A stretch of DNA of 64,000 nucleotides from Povalibacter uvarum (GCF_014202975.1 NZ_JACHHZ010000004.1:186001-250000), one strand, 5' to 3'. Positions 8,802-17,567 are shown, counted from the stretch's first letter. A program made the numbers and translations. Notes: generated by a model not told the origin, from the sequence alone.

Positions 8802-9971
8802 ATGCGCCAACTCCTGATCGCGATACTGATACTGCCTCTCGCCGCGAACGCTGAAGCCGTTCTCTCGACCAGCGGGCCTCGCGCCACGGCCGGCGGTCCG
8901 ATCGAGCTGGTGATGACAATCACCAACGCCGACGAATCGGCGCTCACGATGGAGCTGCCCGAGCACTTCCACGTGCGACTCGAGACGCCGACGGCAGTGA
9001 GTACGCTCGAGCTGGCTCCAGATCGCGTCGGCACGCTGACGATTCCCGCCCGCGAATTCCAGAAGATCCGTCTGCGCGGCACGCTGCCGGCCGATGCACA
9101 GGGACCGGTCGTCCTGACTTCAACAGGCGTCGATGCGAATCCGTTGCTGCTGCAGATCGACAACGCTCCGGCTGCCCGCGTTGCGGCTGCGCCAGCAGAC
9201 GACGGGAAGAGGCCGCAGCAGGATGAGAGCCGCCTCATCGACAAGCCGCCGCCGCTGGCTGTGTCCGTCTACGAGCCCGTGTACTTCATCGTCGGCGGCG
9301 ACGGTGGACTGAATGCCAAGTTCCAGATCAGCTTTCGTTACCAGCTATTCGACGGCAACGGTCGCCTCGCGCGACAGCTCCCGTGGATCGACGATCTGTA
9401 CCTGTCGTTCTCGCAGACATCGCTGTGGGATCTGAACGAGCTGTCGAAGCCCTTCACCGATTCGAGCTATCGGCCGCGACTGTTCTACGCGAACTACGAT
9501 CTCGCCCGCATGCTGGACGGACAGTTGCGGCTCGGTGTCGAGGCGGGCTTCGGGCATGAATCGAACGGCAAGGACGGCGACTCGTCGCGCAGCTTCAACA
9601 TGGTCTACGCGCGGCCGACGCTCACCCTCGGCGATCCCGACGGGTTGCGCTTCTACCTCGCGCCCCTGGTCCACAATTACATCTCGGACGACGAGAACCC
9701 GGATCTCAAGGACTATCGCGGCTACGTCGACTGGCTCGTCGGCATCGGCAGCAAGGGCGGCCTCGACTTCTGGGCGACGCTGCGCAAAGGCACGAGCAGT
9801 GATTTCGGCAGCGCGGAACTCAACCTGTCGTATCCGCTTTCGAAGCTCAGCGGCGGTGACCTGACCGGATGGCTCACGCTCCAGTACTTCGGCGGTTACG
9901 GAGAGAGCCTGCTGAACTATCGCGACAAGCTGGATTCGCAGTTCAGGCTGGGGATTGCGATAGCACTCTGA
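8802..9971 (+). CDS. pldA: Outer-membrane phospholipase A
   Basis: Outer-membrane beta-barrel phospholipase that degrades phospholipids misplaced in the outer leaflet. The active site is His252 and Ser254 in GHESNGK, with Asn266 in SRSFN; the His+2 and His+14 spacing matches His142/Ser144/Asn156 of E. coli PldA. The signal peptide is MRQLLIAILILPLAANAEA. At 389 aa it is about 100 residues longer than E. coli PldA: residues 20-125 form an extra N-terminal, probably beta-rich region with a charged linker before the barrel. It is placed next to plsB. A hairpin follows the stop. Confidence 0.9.
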   Translation: MRQLLIAILILPLAANAEAVLSTSGPRATAGGPIELVMTITNADESALTMELPEHFHVRLETPTAVSTLELAPDRVGTLTIPAREFQKIRLRGTLPADAQGPVVLTSTGVDANPLLLQIDNAPAARVAAAPADDGKRPQQDESRLIDKPPPLAVSVYEPVYFIVGGDGGLNAKFQISFRYQLFDGNGRLARQLPWIDDLYLSFSQTSLWDLNELSKPFTDSSYRPRLFYANYDLARMLDGQLRLGVEAGFGHESNGKDGDSSRSFNMVYARPTLTLGDPDGLRFYLAPLVHNYISDDENPDLKDYRGYVDWLVGIGSKGGLDFWATLRKGTSSDFGSAELNLSYPLSKLSGGDLTGWLTLQYFGGYGESLLNYRDKLDSQFRLGIAIAL

Positions 9972-9988
9972 GGCGCGAAGCGCCTCAG
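9968..9988 (+). terminator. Hairpin at the end of pldA
   Basis: A 9-bp perfect stem CTGAGGCGC / GCGCCTCAG with loop GAA, overlapping the stop codon. No T-tract follows. It resembles the arrangement at the plsB stop. Confidence 0.55.
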
Positions 9989-10057
9989 GGGCTGCGAGCG
10001 ATGGGTCCAGGCTGCGCACTCGTCCCAGTAAATGCCGAAGGCATGCTGTCGCATAAC

Positions 10058-10079
10058 GTCCGGCTGAAGCCGGACCCAC
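10058..10079. repeat. REP-like element (reverse orientation)
   Basis: GTCCGGCTGAAGCCGGACCC then AC: an imperfect palindrome closed by CCCAC, the reverse of the GTGGGTCC head seen elsewhere. It is preceded by a degenerate GGCATG..GCATAAC flank like that of the other copies. It lies between pldA and arfB, which converge. Confidence 0.8.
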
Positions 10080-10092
10080 AGCAACAAGGCAC

Positions 10093-10518
10093 CTAGTCGA
10101 AGCTGCGAACCTTACCGCGGCTGTTCTTCACCCGGCTCCGCTGCTGCTTCCCTTCCAGCCGACGTTCTTTCGAGGCGCGGGTTGGCTTCGTCGCCCGACG
10201 GATTTTGGGCTCGATGCGGGCTTGGGCCACCATCTCGGCGAGACGCTCGAACGCGTCGCGCTTGTTGTGTTCCTGAGTGCGGAAGCGTTGCGCCGTCAGG
10301 ACGATCACGTCGTCGTCTGTCAGGCGGCGGCCTGCGAGTGTGCGCAAGCGGGTACGCACACGATCGGGCAATTGCGGCCATGCCCGCAGATCGCAGCGCA
10401 GCTGCACGGCGCTCGCGACCTTGTTGACGTTCTGTCCGCCGGGGCCGCTGGCGCGGATGAAGCGGATGTCGAGGGCCGCCTCCGGAAGGCCGGAGAGCGC
10501 CGGGTAGTCAGTCGACAT
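10093..10518 (-). CDS. arfB: Alternative ribosome-rescue factor / peptidyl-tRNA hydrolase ArfB
   Basis: Codon-independent release factor that frees stalled ribosomes. The RF-1 domain carries the GGQ motif at residues 27-29 in ASGPGGQNVNKVAS. The C-terminal tail is Arg/Lys-rich (RATKPTRASKERRLEGKQQ), as needed to sit in the empty mRNA channel. Length is 141 aa, matching E. coli ArfB (YaeJ). Its start overlaps the end of the upstream MscS-type gene by 11 bp, which suggests translational coupling. Confidence 0.92.
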   Translation of the reverse strand: MSTDYPALSGLPEAALDIRFIRASGPGGQNVNKVASAVQLRCDLRAWPQLPDRVRTRLRTLAGRRLTDDDVIVLTAQRFRTQEHNKRDAFERLAEMVAQARIEPKIRRATKPTRASKERRLEGKQQRSRVKNSRGKVRSFD

Positions 10519-11836
10519 CGCCGGGGCTCACTTCACCACTTTTCGGCTGCTGCATCTCGAGGACGACCTGGCGCTGCGCGACCGGGATCGTGAGGCCGTG
10601 CTGCTTGAAGAGCCGCCAGATCGCGCGGTTCACGTCCGAGCGCACGTTGTTGACACCTTCCTGCGGATCGGTGATCCAGAAGCGCAGTTCGAGATCGAAG
10701 CCGTAATCGTTGAAGCCCATCATGCGGGCGACAGGGCCGGGATCGCGAAGGATGCGCGGGTTTCCTTCGGACGCTTTCAGCAGCACCGCGAGCGCGAGCT
10801 CCGGATCGTCCTTGTAGCTCACTCGCACCGGAAGCTTCAGACGTACGCGCGGATCGGTGTAGCTCCAGTTGATCACCGGGTTCGTGATCAGGTGCTGGTT
10901 TGGTACGAGCGTCTCGACGCCGTCGCGATCGCGCACGACGACATAGCGTCCGCGCAGTTCCTGCACCCAGCCGAACCCTTCAGTGCTGGTGCCGGTCGTG
11001 CCGGTGAAACTGATGACGTCGCCGGGCTTGATCGAACGATCCATCAGCAGCACGAAACCGCTGATGAAGTTCGCGACGATGGCCTGCAGGCCGAAGCCGA
11101 GGCCGACACCGATGGCGCCGGTCAGCACGTTCAGTGTGGTGAGATCCAGACCGGCGGCATTCAGGCCGAGCAGAATCGACAGGCCGATCAGGAATGCCTG
11201 CGCAAACTTCGCGATGCCGATGCGCATGCTGAGCGCGAGCCCCTGCATCGACATGAGTCGCTGTTCGAACCAGCGTGCCGCCCAGACCGCGACGAGGATG
11301 AAGATGCCGACGGTGAAGAGCAGCTTGATCACCGACCACAGCGTGATGCGCGACTTGTCGGTTTTGACGCCGACGCTGTCCAGCGCCTGCACGAGCGGCT
11401 CGAACCACCCGAGCACATGGAGCGCGAGGATGAGCCAGACGACGAACGTGATCGTGTTGCCCCAGCCCTTCGTGCGATTGCCGAGCGACAGACGCACCAG
11501 GTACACCGCCACCCGAATCAGAAGCAGCAGGCCTGCGAGCGTGATGGCGAGATCGACGAGATTGCTGCGAACCTTCAGCGCGTGCAGGACACCGCCGAAC
11601 GCGGCGATGAGCACGACGGCCGCGAGATGCGGGCTCGCGATCAGGAACGCTTCGGCGACGCGAGCCTGGAATCCGGTCTGCGCGAGTGCCGAGCGGGCGC
11701 GATCGGTGTTGCGCACCTGGCTTCCGAACCACCACGCGATCAATGCAGCGATGGCGATTGCGCCGAGCTGCAGAAGTGAATTCGCTGTGAGGAGCGCGTC
11801 GAGGTCGCGACCGATGTTGTGCAGCAGTTCCTGCAT
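10508..11836 (-). CDS. MscS-family mechanosensitive channel
   Basis: 442 aa from ATG 11836 (MQELLHNIGRDL). An earlier in-frame ATG (11941) would add 35 residues encoded by a repeat arm. Several N-terminal hydrophobic segments are followed by the pore-lining helix and beta domain (TGAIGVGLGFGLQAIVANFISGFVLLMDRSIKPGDVI), a typical MscS block, then LVPNQHLITNPVINWS. It protects cells from hypo-osmotic shock by opening under membrane tension. It is placed directly upstream of arfB, with overlap. Confidence 0.9.
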   Translation of the reverse strand: MQELLHNIGRDLDALLTANSLLQLGAIAIAALIAWWFGSQVRNTDRARSALAQTGFQARVAEAFLIASPHLAAVVLIAAFGGVLHALKVRSNLVDLAITLAGLLLLIRVAVYLVRLSLGNRTKGWGNTITFVVWLILALHVLGWFEPLVQALDSVGVKTDKSRITLWSVIKLLFTVGIFILVAVWAARWFEQRLMSMQGLALSMRIGIAKFAQAFLIGLSILLGLNAAGLDLTTLNVLTGAIGVGLGFGLQAIVANFISGFVLLMDRSIKPGDVISFTGTTGTSTEGFGWVQELRGRYVVVRDRDGVETLVPNQHLITNPVINWSYTDPRVRLKLPVRVSYKDDPELALAVLLKASEGNPRILRDPGPVARMMGFNDYGFDLELRFWITDPQEGVNNVRSDVNRAIWRLFKQHGLTIPVAQRQVVLEMQQPKSGEVSPGDVD

Positions 11837-11847
11837 TTTTTTAGAAG

Positions 11848-11979
11848 TAGATAGCGGATAGCGGATAGTGACTGGGCCGGAACGAAGCCGAGACCGCGCT
11901 GGTGGCGGGCCAGCGGCAAGCCATCCCGTCGCTTGCCTCACTATCCGCCACTATCCGCCATCCGCTATCCGCCATCCAA
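11848..11979. repeat. Heptamer-repeat locus C (two arms, GATAGCG word)
   Basis: Arm 1 (11848-11871) is made of GATAGCG units ending in ATAGTGA. Arm 2 (11938-11979) is a longer inverted row (TCACTATCCGCC, ACTATCCGCC, ATCCGCT and so on). GAAG precedes arm 1 and CTTCTTC lies beyond arm 2. The spacer is about 66 bp. It lies between the mscS start and the YdcH-like gene, and would form part of the mscS 5' leader. Confidence 0.82.
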
Positions 11980-11986
11980 CTTCTTC

Positions 11987-12211
11987 TTATGCATTGAGAT
12001 CGGGGATCAGTTCGCTTTCGAGTCGGGCGATCTGGTCCTTGAGCAGCAGCTTGCGCTTCTTGAGCCGGCGCAGCTGCACTTCGTTCACGTACAGGTCGAG
12101 CTGCAGCCGGTTGATGACGTCGTCGAGATCGCGATGCTCGATCCTGAGGCCCCGCAGGCGCTCGAGGCGGCGGAAGGTCTCCGTTTCGACGTTGTTTTCC
12201 GATTCGCTCAT
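11987..12211 (-). CDS. YdcH family (DUF465) small coiled-coil protein
   Basis: 74 aa from ATG 12211 (MSESENNVET). It is almost entirely helical and charged: a heptad-like stretch RLERLRGLRIEHRDLDDVIN is followed by the family-typical LKKRKLLLKDQIARLE. DUF465/YdcH proteins are small cytoplasmic proteins of unknown function. Upstream of mscS on the same strand, separated by locus C. Confidence 0.82.
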   Translation of the reverse strand: MSESENNVETETFRRLERLRGLRIEHRDLDDVINRLQLDLYVNEVQLRRLKKRKLLLKDQIARLESELIPDLNA

Positions 12212-12353
12212 CGCGCAACGCAAGTACTTTCTAAGGCCCGCAAGGTTACAACCTGCGCAGGCCGCGGTCTAACCGTCGCGGGATCCGCGGCTGCGGCATG
12301 CATCCGGGGAAGATGGCGATACTGCTGTTTCAGCCGCATGGCAGCCGGGTCGA

Positions 12354-12899
12354 TCAATGTCGCGGATCGCCGCTTTCCTCGCGATTTTCGCGGCGAGGCG
12401 TGAGCGGCGGGCGGTGCTGAGTCCGCCATTGATCCAGGTCGAGCACGTTCGATGGGTTCGCGGGATTGTTCGTCTGGCTGTTCGCCTGGCTGTTCGTCTG
12501 GGGGTCGGCCAGGCTATTCGTCAGGGCCGAAGGAGCGACCGGTCGGGGTTCCTGGGCCATGGGCTGGAGACGAGGGCGCTGGTCGGTCTGGCCTGGCGCG
12601 TAGCCGACAGTTTCGACGCGGTGTCCGGAAAGAACGACAAATCCCTGCAGGCGGTCGATGCTGGTCGCTGTGTAGTCGAACACGTAGGTGCGGCGCAGCG
12701 TGAGGCGGCCGCTGGCTCCCCGCGTCCAGCCGAGGCGCGCGAACGCAACAGTCCCGTCGAGGAATTGCAGTCCCAGGCGCTCGCAGGCTTCGATGGCGGC
12801 GGCGTTGGCGCGTTCGCGCGCAGCCAGGCTGTCCTGCCAGAACCATGCGATGGCCGCGGCGACGATGAGGAAGACGAGAGTGGTCCAGCTGAGGAACAT
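12354..12899 (-). CDS. DUF3301 family membrane-anchored protein
   Basis: 181 aa. A single N-terminal transmembrane segment (residues 5-20, TTLVFLIVAAAIAWFW) is followed by a conserved domain (ERANAAAIEACERLGLQFLDGTVAF, then LRRTYVFDYTATSIDRLQGFVVLSG) that fits DUF3301. The tail is low-complexity (NSQANSQTNNPANPSN), encoded by a 12-bp tandem repeat. Function unknown. Divergent from the nucleotidase gene, 48 bp away. Confidence 0.8.
   Translation of the reverse strand: MFLSWTTLVFLIVAAAIAWFWQDSLAARERANAAAIEACERLGLQFLDGTVAFARLGWTRGASGRLTLRRTYVFDYTATSIDRLQGFVVLSGHRVETVGYAPGQTDQRPRLQPMAQEPRPVAPSALTNSLADPQTNSQANSQTNNPANPSNVLDLDQWRTQHRPPLTPRRENREESGDPRH
12466..12501. repeat. Three tandem 12-mers inside the DUF3301 gene
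   Basis: TTGTTCGTCTGG, CTGTTCGCCTGG, CTGTTCGTCTGG in tandem. They are in frame and encode the Asn/Gln/Ser-rich part of the C-terminal tail, so copy number could vary without a frameshift. Confidence 0.75.
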
Positions 12900-12947
12900 C
12901 GCAGGCTCGATCGCTATTCGCGGGAGGCCGATGAGAGGGGAGCCGTT

Positions 12948-13658
12948 ATGATACGGCTTCTGATGAACACATCGCCGGCCTCTTTGGTTGCAGATCCTTT
13001 ACTTCGTCCGCGCTGGGCCGAGATCGACACGGTGCTGCTCGACATGGACGGCACGCTGCTCGACCTGCAATTTGACAATTTCTTCTGGCTGCAGCTCGTC
13101 CCGGAGCGATTCGCGCTGCGGCATTCGCTGACACTCGATGCGGCGCGGGAAACCCTGACACCGCGATTCACCGAGCTCCACGGGACGCTCAACTGGTACT
13201 GCACTGATTTCTGGAGCCGCGAGCTCGATCTCGACATCGCTGCAATGAAGCGCGAGATCCGCGAGCAGGTGCGCTACCTGCCGGGGGCTGAGACTTTTCT
13301 TTCCACGGTGCGCGCACGTGGATTGCGGACAGTGCTGCTGACGAATGCGCATCGGGACAGTCTGACCATCAAGGCGCAGCAGACGGGTCTGGACCGTCAC
13401 TTCGACCTGCTGGTGAGCTCGCACGAGTACGGCACGCCGAAGGAAACGCCGGAATTCTGGAGTCGGGCACAGGCGCGGGTGGGATTCGATCCGGCGCGCA
13501 GCTTGTTCGTCGATGACAGTGTGCCGGTGCTGCGCGCGGCCCGGTCGTTCGGAATCGGCCAGATCTTTGCGATCAGCCGGCCGGATTCCCAGGCTGAACG
13601 CCGGCACGTGACGGAATTTCCAGCGGTCGATGCAATCGTCGACCTGCTGGACGACTGA
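12948..13658 (+). CDS. yrfG: GMP/IMP nucleotidase (YrfG-type HAD hydrolase)
   Basis: HAD-superfamily 5'-nucleotidase, 236 aa. Motif I is LLDMDGTLLD (Asp32 and Asp34), motif II is LLTNAHRDS, and motifs III/IV lie in GTPKETPEF and LFVDDS. This combination matches the YrfG GMP/IMP nucleotidase family. ATG 12948 is preceded by GAGGGG at 8-nt spacing; a second ATG (12963) is possible. The same frame stays open far upstream, but that part is antisense to the DUF3301 gene and is rejected. It converges with rhlB, whose stop lies 1 bp away. Confidence 0.86.
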   Translation: MIRLLMNTSPASLVADPLLRPRWAEIDTVLLDMDGTLLDLQFDNFFWLQLVPERFALRHSLTLDAARETLTPRFTELHGTLNWYCTDFWSRELDLDIAAMKREIREQVRYLPGAETFLSTVRARGLRTVLLTNAHRDSLTIKAQQTGLDRHFDLLVSSHEYGTPKETPEFWSRAQARVGFDPARSLFVDDSVPVLRAARSFGIGQIFAISRPDSQAERRHVTEFPAVDAIVDLLDD

Positions 13659-13659
13659 T

Positions 13660-15144
13660 CTATTCCGTGGCCGGGGTTGGCGCGTCGCCGCCACCACCTT
13701 CCGGTTTGCCGCCCCTGCGCCGGCGGCGCCGACGTTTCCGTGCCGCGCCATCGGCTGGGGCCGAGCCCGCATCTGGGGAGGCACTTTGCTGTGGCGGAGG
13801 AGGGGAGTCGGTCCTCTGAACGTTTCTCGGCGGCGACGATTCGCGCCGCGGTCCGCCCTCACGGCGGCCTGGCCGGCGCGGTCTTCCCCCGTTCTGGCCG
13901 TGGCGTCCGCCGCCCCCGTGACGACCGCCGCCGCCATGATGATGTCGCGCGCGACGTTCCGGCTGGGTGATTTCAGGCAGCAGCTCGATCGGTACCGCGG
14001 CGACCGGAATCTTGCGATCGATATACGACTCGATGTCGGGCAGCGACATCACGTATTCCTCGCAGCCGAAGCTGATTGCGTCGCCTTCGGCGCCGGCCCG
14101 CGCGGTTCGGCCGATGCGGTGAACGTAGTCTTCGGGGTCCTGCGGCAGGTCGTAATTGAAAACGTGGCTGACGTCGGGAATATGCAGTCCGCGCGACGCG
14201 ACGTCGGTGCCGATCAGGACCGCGAGCGTCCCGTCGTGAAAATCACGCAGCATTCGCAGGCGCTTGCGCTGGGGGACGTCGCCGGAAATCGCTTCCGCGT
14301 TGATCCCGTTGCTCTGCAACAGCTGTTCGATGTCTTCCGCGGCGCGGCGCGTGTTCACGAATACCATGCTGCGGCGCGGGTCCATGTGCTTCAGCAGACC
14401 CACCAGCAGGCGCGGCTTTTCGTCGTTGGAGGGGTAATAAATCACCTGACGAATGCGATCGACCGTCATCTTGTCCGGCTCGATCCGCACCAGCGTCGGG
14501 TCGTTCATGTGTTCGTAGGCGAGTTCGAGCACGCGCTGCGACAGAGTCGCGGAGAACAGCATGTTCAGTCGCTGATCGGGAGCGGGCAGGCGCCGCAGGA
14601 TGTAGCGGATGTCGGCGATGAATCCGAGATCGAACATGCGATCGGCTTCATCGAGGACGAGAACCTGCACCGAGCGCAGGTCGATCACGTGCTGCTTGAA
14701 GAAATCGATGATGCGTCCGGGCGTGCCGATCAGGATGTCGACGCCCTGTTCGAGGTGATGCTTCTGCTTCTCGTAGTCCACGCCGCCGAAGGCGAGGCCG
14801 AGACGCAGCCCCGTATGCGAGCCGAGTGCCTCGGCGTCGCCGTGGATCTGCACAGCCAGTTCGCGCGTTGGAGCAACGACCAGCGCACGCGGTGCGTTCA
14901 GGTTGCGAGTCGCAGGCACCGGCTCTCGAATGAGGCGTGCGTAGAGTGCGACCAGGAATGCGGCAGTCTTTCCCGTACCCGTCTGTGCCTGTCCGGCGAC
15001 ATCCATGCCCGCGAGTGCCTGGGGCAGCGTCTGGGCCTGAATCGGGGTACAGCGTTCGAAGGACGCATCGGCGAGACCTTTCTGCAGCGTTTCAGGCAAG
15101 TGCAGGCTGGAGAAGGAAAGGTCGGTGAGGTGTGAATCAGCCAT
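13660..15144 (-). CDS. rhlB: DEAD-box ATP-dependent RNA helicase RhlB
   Basis: Unwinds structured RNA; in E. coli it works in the RNA degradosome. The N-terminus MADSHLTDLSFSSLHLPETL, walker motif AQTGTGKT, VLDEADRMFDLGF, SAT and HRIGRTARAG align with RhlB over its length. The neighbour order rhlB | trxA-rho is the enterobacterial one. At 494 aa it is longer than E. coli RhlB (421): after about residue 395 comes a Gly/Arg/His-rich tail (HHHGGGGRHGGGGRHGQ, then ARKRRRRRRRGGK), an RGG-like basic tail that probably binds RNA. An imperfect 22-bp direct repeat covers its start codon. Confidence 0.94.
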   Translation of the reverse strand: MADSHLTDLSFSSLHLPETLQKGLADASFERCTPIQAQTLPQALAGMDVAGQAQTGTGKTAAFLVALYARLIREPVPATRNLNAPRALVVAPTRELAVQIHGDAEALGSHTGLRLGLAFGGVDYEKQKHHLEQGVDILIGTPGRIIDFFKQHVIDLRSVQVLVLDEADRMFDLGFIADIRYILRRLPAPDQRLNMLFSATLSQRVLELAYEHMNDPTLVRIEPDKMTVDRIRQVIYYPSNDEKPRLLVGLLKHMDPRRSMVFVNTRRAAEDIEQLLQSNGINAEAISGDVPQRKRLRMLRDFHDGTLAVLIGTDVASRGLHIPDVSHVFNYDLPQDPEDYVHRIGRTARAGAEGDAISFGCEEYVMSLPDIESYIDRKIPVAAVPIELLPEITQPERRARHHHGGGGRHGGGGRHGQNGGRPRRPGRREGGPRRESSPPRNVQRTDSPPPPQQSASPDAGSAPADGAARKRRRRRRRGGKPEGGGGDAPTPATE

Positions 15145-15186
15145 TGAGTGGAACAGTGGACCTTATTGAGTGGAATGGTGAACCTG
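15143..15186. repeat. Imperfect 22-bp tandem duplication at the rhlB start
   Basis: ATTGAGTGGAACAGTGGACC.. (15143-15164) is followed at once by ATTGAGTGGAATGGTGAACC.. (15165-15186). The first copy overlaps the rhlB initiation codon on the other strand, so the second copy adds a near-repeat of the initiation region upstream. Confidence 0.7.
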
Positions 15187-15593
15187 GGTCGTCCGTGAGG
15201 GTGAATCGTTTTGCCCGAGCCTGAGCCGTGACCATGAGCAATTGCGGGAAGCGGAGGCTTGCAAATCCAAATTGGCTTGGGTTCTAATAAGCCCAACGCA
15301 GCGGACCCATCCGCGCCCGCCCCGACCGGAATACCGGCACCAAGCTACTCCTCGTGAAGAAGACCCCCGTCGGGGTTGTTTCGCTCAACTACTTGGCCAT
15401 CGTGCACGAGCACTGCGCAGGTACGTAACGTCTACAGAGGCTCAACTAGCCGTCATTGTGCCCGACCGAGCACGCTCAAGTCACTAATACGGTCCTTATT
15501 CCCGCCCCCGATCAATCGACACTTCGATATCCCGTTCATTTTCCACACACCGAACCTTCCCATCGATCGCCAACGATTTGAGGAGACTGACTG
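15145..15593. other. 449-bp intergenic region between divergent rhlB and trxA
   Basis: Must contain both the rhlB (-) and trxA-rho (+) promoters. Visible items are the 22-bp duplication at its left edge and a small stem-loop near 15364-15380 (ACCCC / GGGGT around CGTC, followed by TGTTT), which could attenuate or terminate + transcripts. A clear Shine-Dalgarno GAGGAG lies before trxA. No tRNA, ORF or known RNA was recognised. In E. coli, rho has an attenuated leader upstream; whether this stem is equivalent is inference. Confidence 0.4.
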
Positions 15594-15923
15594 GTGAGCA
15601 GCGACACGATTCTGCACGTCACCGACGCAAGCTTCGAAGACGACGTGCTCAAGGCCAACGGGCCTGTACTGCTGGATTTCTGGGCCGAATGGTGCGGGCC
15701 CTGCAAGATGATCGCGCCAATGCTCGATGAGATCGCGGGCGAATTCAAAGCCAAGGTCACGATCGCCAAGATCAACATCGACGACAATCCCAAAACGCCG
15801 CAACGCTTCAACGTGCGCGGTATCCCGACACTCATTCTCTTCAAAAACGGTCAGGTCGAGGGGCAAAAAGTCGGGGCCCTCCGTAAAGCCGATCTGGCCG
15901 CATTTCTGGAAAGCAAACTGTGA
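15594..15923 (+). CDS. trxA: Thioredoxin 1
   Basis: 109-aa cytoplasmic thiol-disulfide reductant. The active site WCGPCK has Cys34 and Cys37, and the cis-proline region [12 protein letters not shown] is present. The start is GTG 15594, preceded by GAGGAG. The stop codon overlaps the GTG start of rho (GTGA), so the two are translationally coupled and almost certainly co-transcribed. Confidence 0.97.
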   Translation: MSSDTILHVTDASFEDDVLKANGPVLLDFWAEWCGPCKMIAPMLDEIAGEFKAKVTIAKINIDDNPKTPQRFNVRGIPTLILFKNGQVEGQKVGALRKADLAAFLESKL

Positions 15924-17380
15924 GAGGCTATCTCGGTAATCAAGCCCGCAACCAGCGCGGTGGCGGCAACAAAGGCGGCGGTCGTCAGAACCGCGGCGGC
16001 AACAACGACGGCAACAGGGGCAATCACCGGCAGCAGCAGCACGACGAGCTGCCGGTCGACGATTTCGATGCCGATGACGTAGGGATCATTTCCCCATCGG
16101 AGCTGGCGGCCTCGCGCCAGTCGATGAACCTGACGCAGCTGAAGCTCAAGCCCGTTTCGGAGCTGGTGGAAGTTGCGACGAAGATGGGCCTGGAGAACCT
16201 GGCCCGCTCGCGCAAGCAGGACATCATCTTCTCGATCCTGAAGGCGCATGCCCGCAGCGGCGAGGACATCTACGGCGACGGCGTGCTGGAAATCCTGCAG
16301 GACGGCTTCGGCTTCCTGCGCTCCGCCGACAGCTCCTACCTCGCCGGTCCCGACGACATCTACGTCAGCCCGAGCCAGATCCGCCGCTTCAATCTGCGCA
16401 CCGGCGACTCGATCTCCGGCCTGATCCGTCCGCCGAAGGACGGCGAGCGCTACTTCGCGCTGCTCAAGGTCGGCGAGATCAATTTCGATTCTCCGGAGGG
16501 CGCCAAGCACAAGGTTCTGTTCGAGAACCTGACGCCGCTGCATCCGACCAAGCGCTTCAAGCTCGAGCGCGGCAACGGTTCGAGCGAAGACCTGACGGCC
16601 CGCATCATCGATCTCGTCGCGCCGATCGGCAAAGGCCAGCGCGGCCTGATCATCTCGCCGCCGAAAGCCGGTAAGACGATGCTGTTGCAGAACATCGCCA
16701 GCTCGATCACGTCGAATCATCCCGATGTGTACCTGATCGTCCTGCTGATCGATGAACGTCCTGAAGAAGTGACCGAAATGACGCGCACCGTGCGCGGCGA
16801 AGTCGTGTCGTCGACGTTCGATGAACCCGCGACGCGCCACGTGCAGGTCGCCGAAATGGTGATCGAAAAGGCCAAGCGCCTCGTCGAACACAAGCGCGAC
16901 GTGGTGATTCTCCTCGACTCGATCACGCGTCTCGCCCGCGCCTACAACACCGTCGTGCCGAGCTCCGGCAAGGTGCTGACGGGCGGCGTCGATGCGAACG
17001 CGCTGCAGCGTCCGAAGCGCTTCTTCGGCGCGGCGCGCAACATCGAAGAAGGCGGCTCGCTGACGATTCTCGCGACTGCGCTGATCGACACCGGTTCGCG
17101 CATGGACGACGTGATCTATGAAGAGTTCAAGGGCACGGGCAACTCGGAAATCCACCTGGATCGCCGCGTTTCCGAAAAGCGCGTCTTCCCGGCGGTGAAC
17201 ATCAACCGTTCCGGTACGCGTCGCGAAGAGCTCATCACGTCCGCCGAAGAGCTGCAGAAGATGTGGATCCTGCGCAAGCTGTTGCACCCGATGGACGAAC
17301 TGGCCGCGATCGAATTCCTCATCGACAAGATGAAGGACACGAAGACCAACGCGGAGTTCTTCGATGCGATGAAGCGGTAG
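15920..17380 (+). CDS. rho: Transcription termination factor Rho with Gly/Asn/Arg-rich N-terminal extension
   Basis: Hexameric RNA-dependent helicase that terminates transcription. The canonical start [15 protein letters not shown] begins at base 16124. Before it lies an in-frame extension of 68 residues from GTG 15920, rich in Gly, Asn, Arg and Gln ([20 protein letters not shown]), then acidic. The Rho cold-shock-like RNA-binding domain ([22 protein letters not shown]), Walker A SPPKAGKT and Walker [11 protein letters not shown] are intact. GTG 15920 is supported by the overlap with the trxA stop and by open coding throughout; ATG 16124 is the alternative. Disordered N-terminal inserts in Rho are known from Actinobacteria, Bacteroides and Clostridium. 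Confidence 0.95.
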   Translation: MRGYLGNQARNQRGGGNKGGGRQNRGGNNDGNRGNHRQQQHDELPVDDFDADDVGIISPSELAASRQSMNLTQLKLKPVSELVEVATKMGLENLARSRKQDIIFSILKAHARSGEDIYGDGVLEILQDGFGFLRSADSSYLAGPDDIYVSPSQIRRFNLRTGDSISGLIRPPKDGERYFALLKVGEINFDSPEGAKHKVLFENLTPLHPTKRFKLERGNGSSEDLTARIIDLVAPIGKGQRGLIISPPKAGKTMLLQNIASSITSNHPDVYLIVLLIDERPEEVTEMTRTVRGEVVSSTFDEPATRHVQVAEMVIEKAKRLVEHKRDVVILLDSITRLARAYNTVVPSSGKVLTGGVDANALQRPKRFFGAARNIEEGGSLTILATALIDTGSRMDDVIYEEFKGTGNSEIHLDRRVSEKRVFPAVNINRSGTRREELITSAEELQKMWILRKLLHPMDELAAIEFLIDKMKDTKTNAEFFDAMKR

Positions 17381-17449
17381 AGCCGCTTCGTCCGATCCCT
17401 CGTCTCGATGCGCAAAGGCCTGCCTGCCGGCAGGCCGCTCCGGTTGTGC

Positions 17450-17567
17450 GTCCGGCTTCAGCCGGACGTTGTCCGCGGGATGCTTCGCATGACGTCCGGC
17501 TGAAGCCGGACCCACAACAACGATCCGGCGCCAATCCTCTTGATTGTGGGTCCCACTTCAGTGGGAC
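17450..17567. repeat. REP-like cluster, three copies (BIME-like)
   Basis: Copy 1 at 17450-17467 (GTCCGGCTTCAGCCGGAC) and copy 2 at 17494-17515 in the opposite orientation (ending GGACCCAC) enclose a GATGCTTCGCATGAC linker, a head-to-head pair like a BIME. Copy 3 at 17546-17567 has the GTGGGTCC head, but its palindrome is CCCACTTCAGTGGG: the loop is kept and the stem replaced by compensatory changes. Confidence 0.82.

Noticed and set aside
12357..12947. A long N-terminal extension of the GMP/IMP nucleotidase
   Set aside because: The extra codons are antisense to the DUF3301 gene, and a good Shine-Dalgarno precedes ATG 12948, which gives a normal-length HAD enzyme.
13630..15135. A 501-codon plus-strand ORF
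   Set aside because: Exactly antisense to rhlB; no recognisable domain.
15187..15593. tRNA or known structured RNA in the rhlB-trxA gap
   Set aside because: No GGTTCGANNC T-loop, acceptor pairing or CCA-type end could be found.
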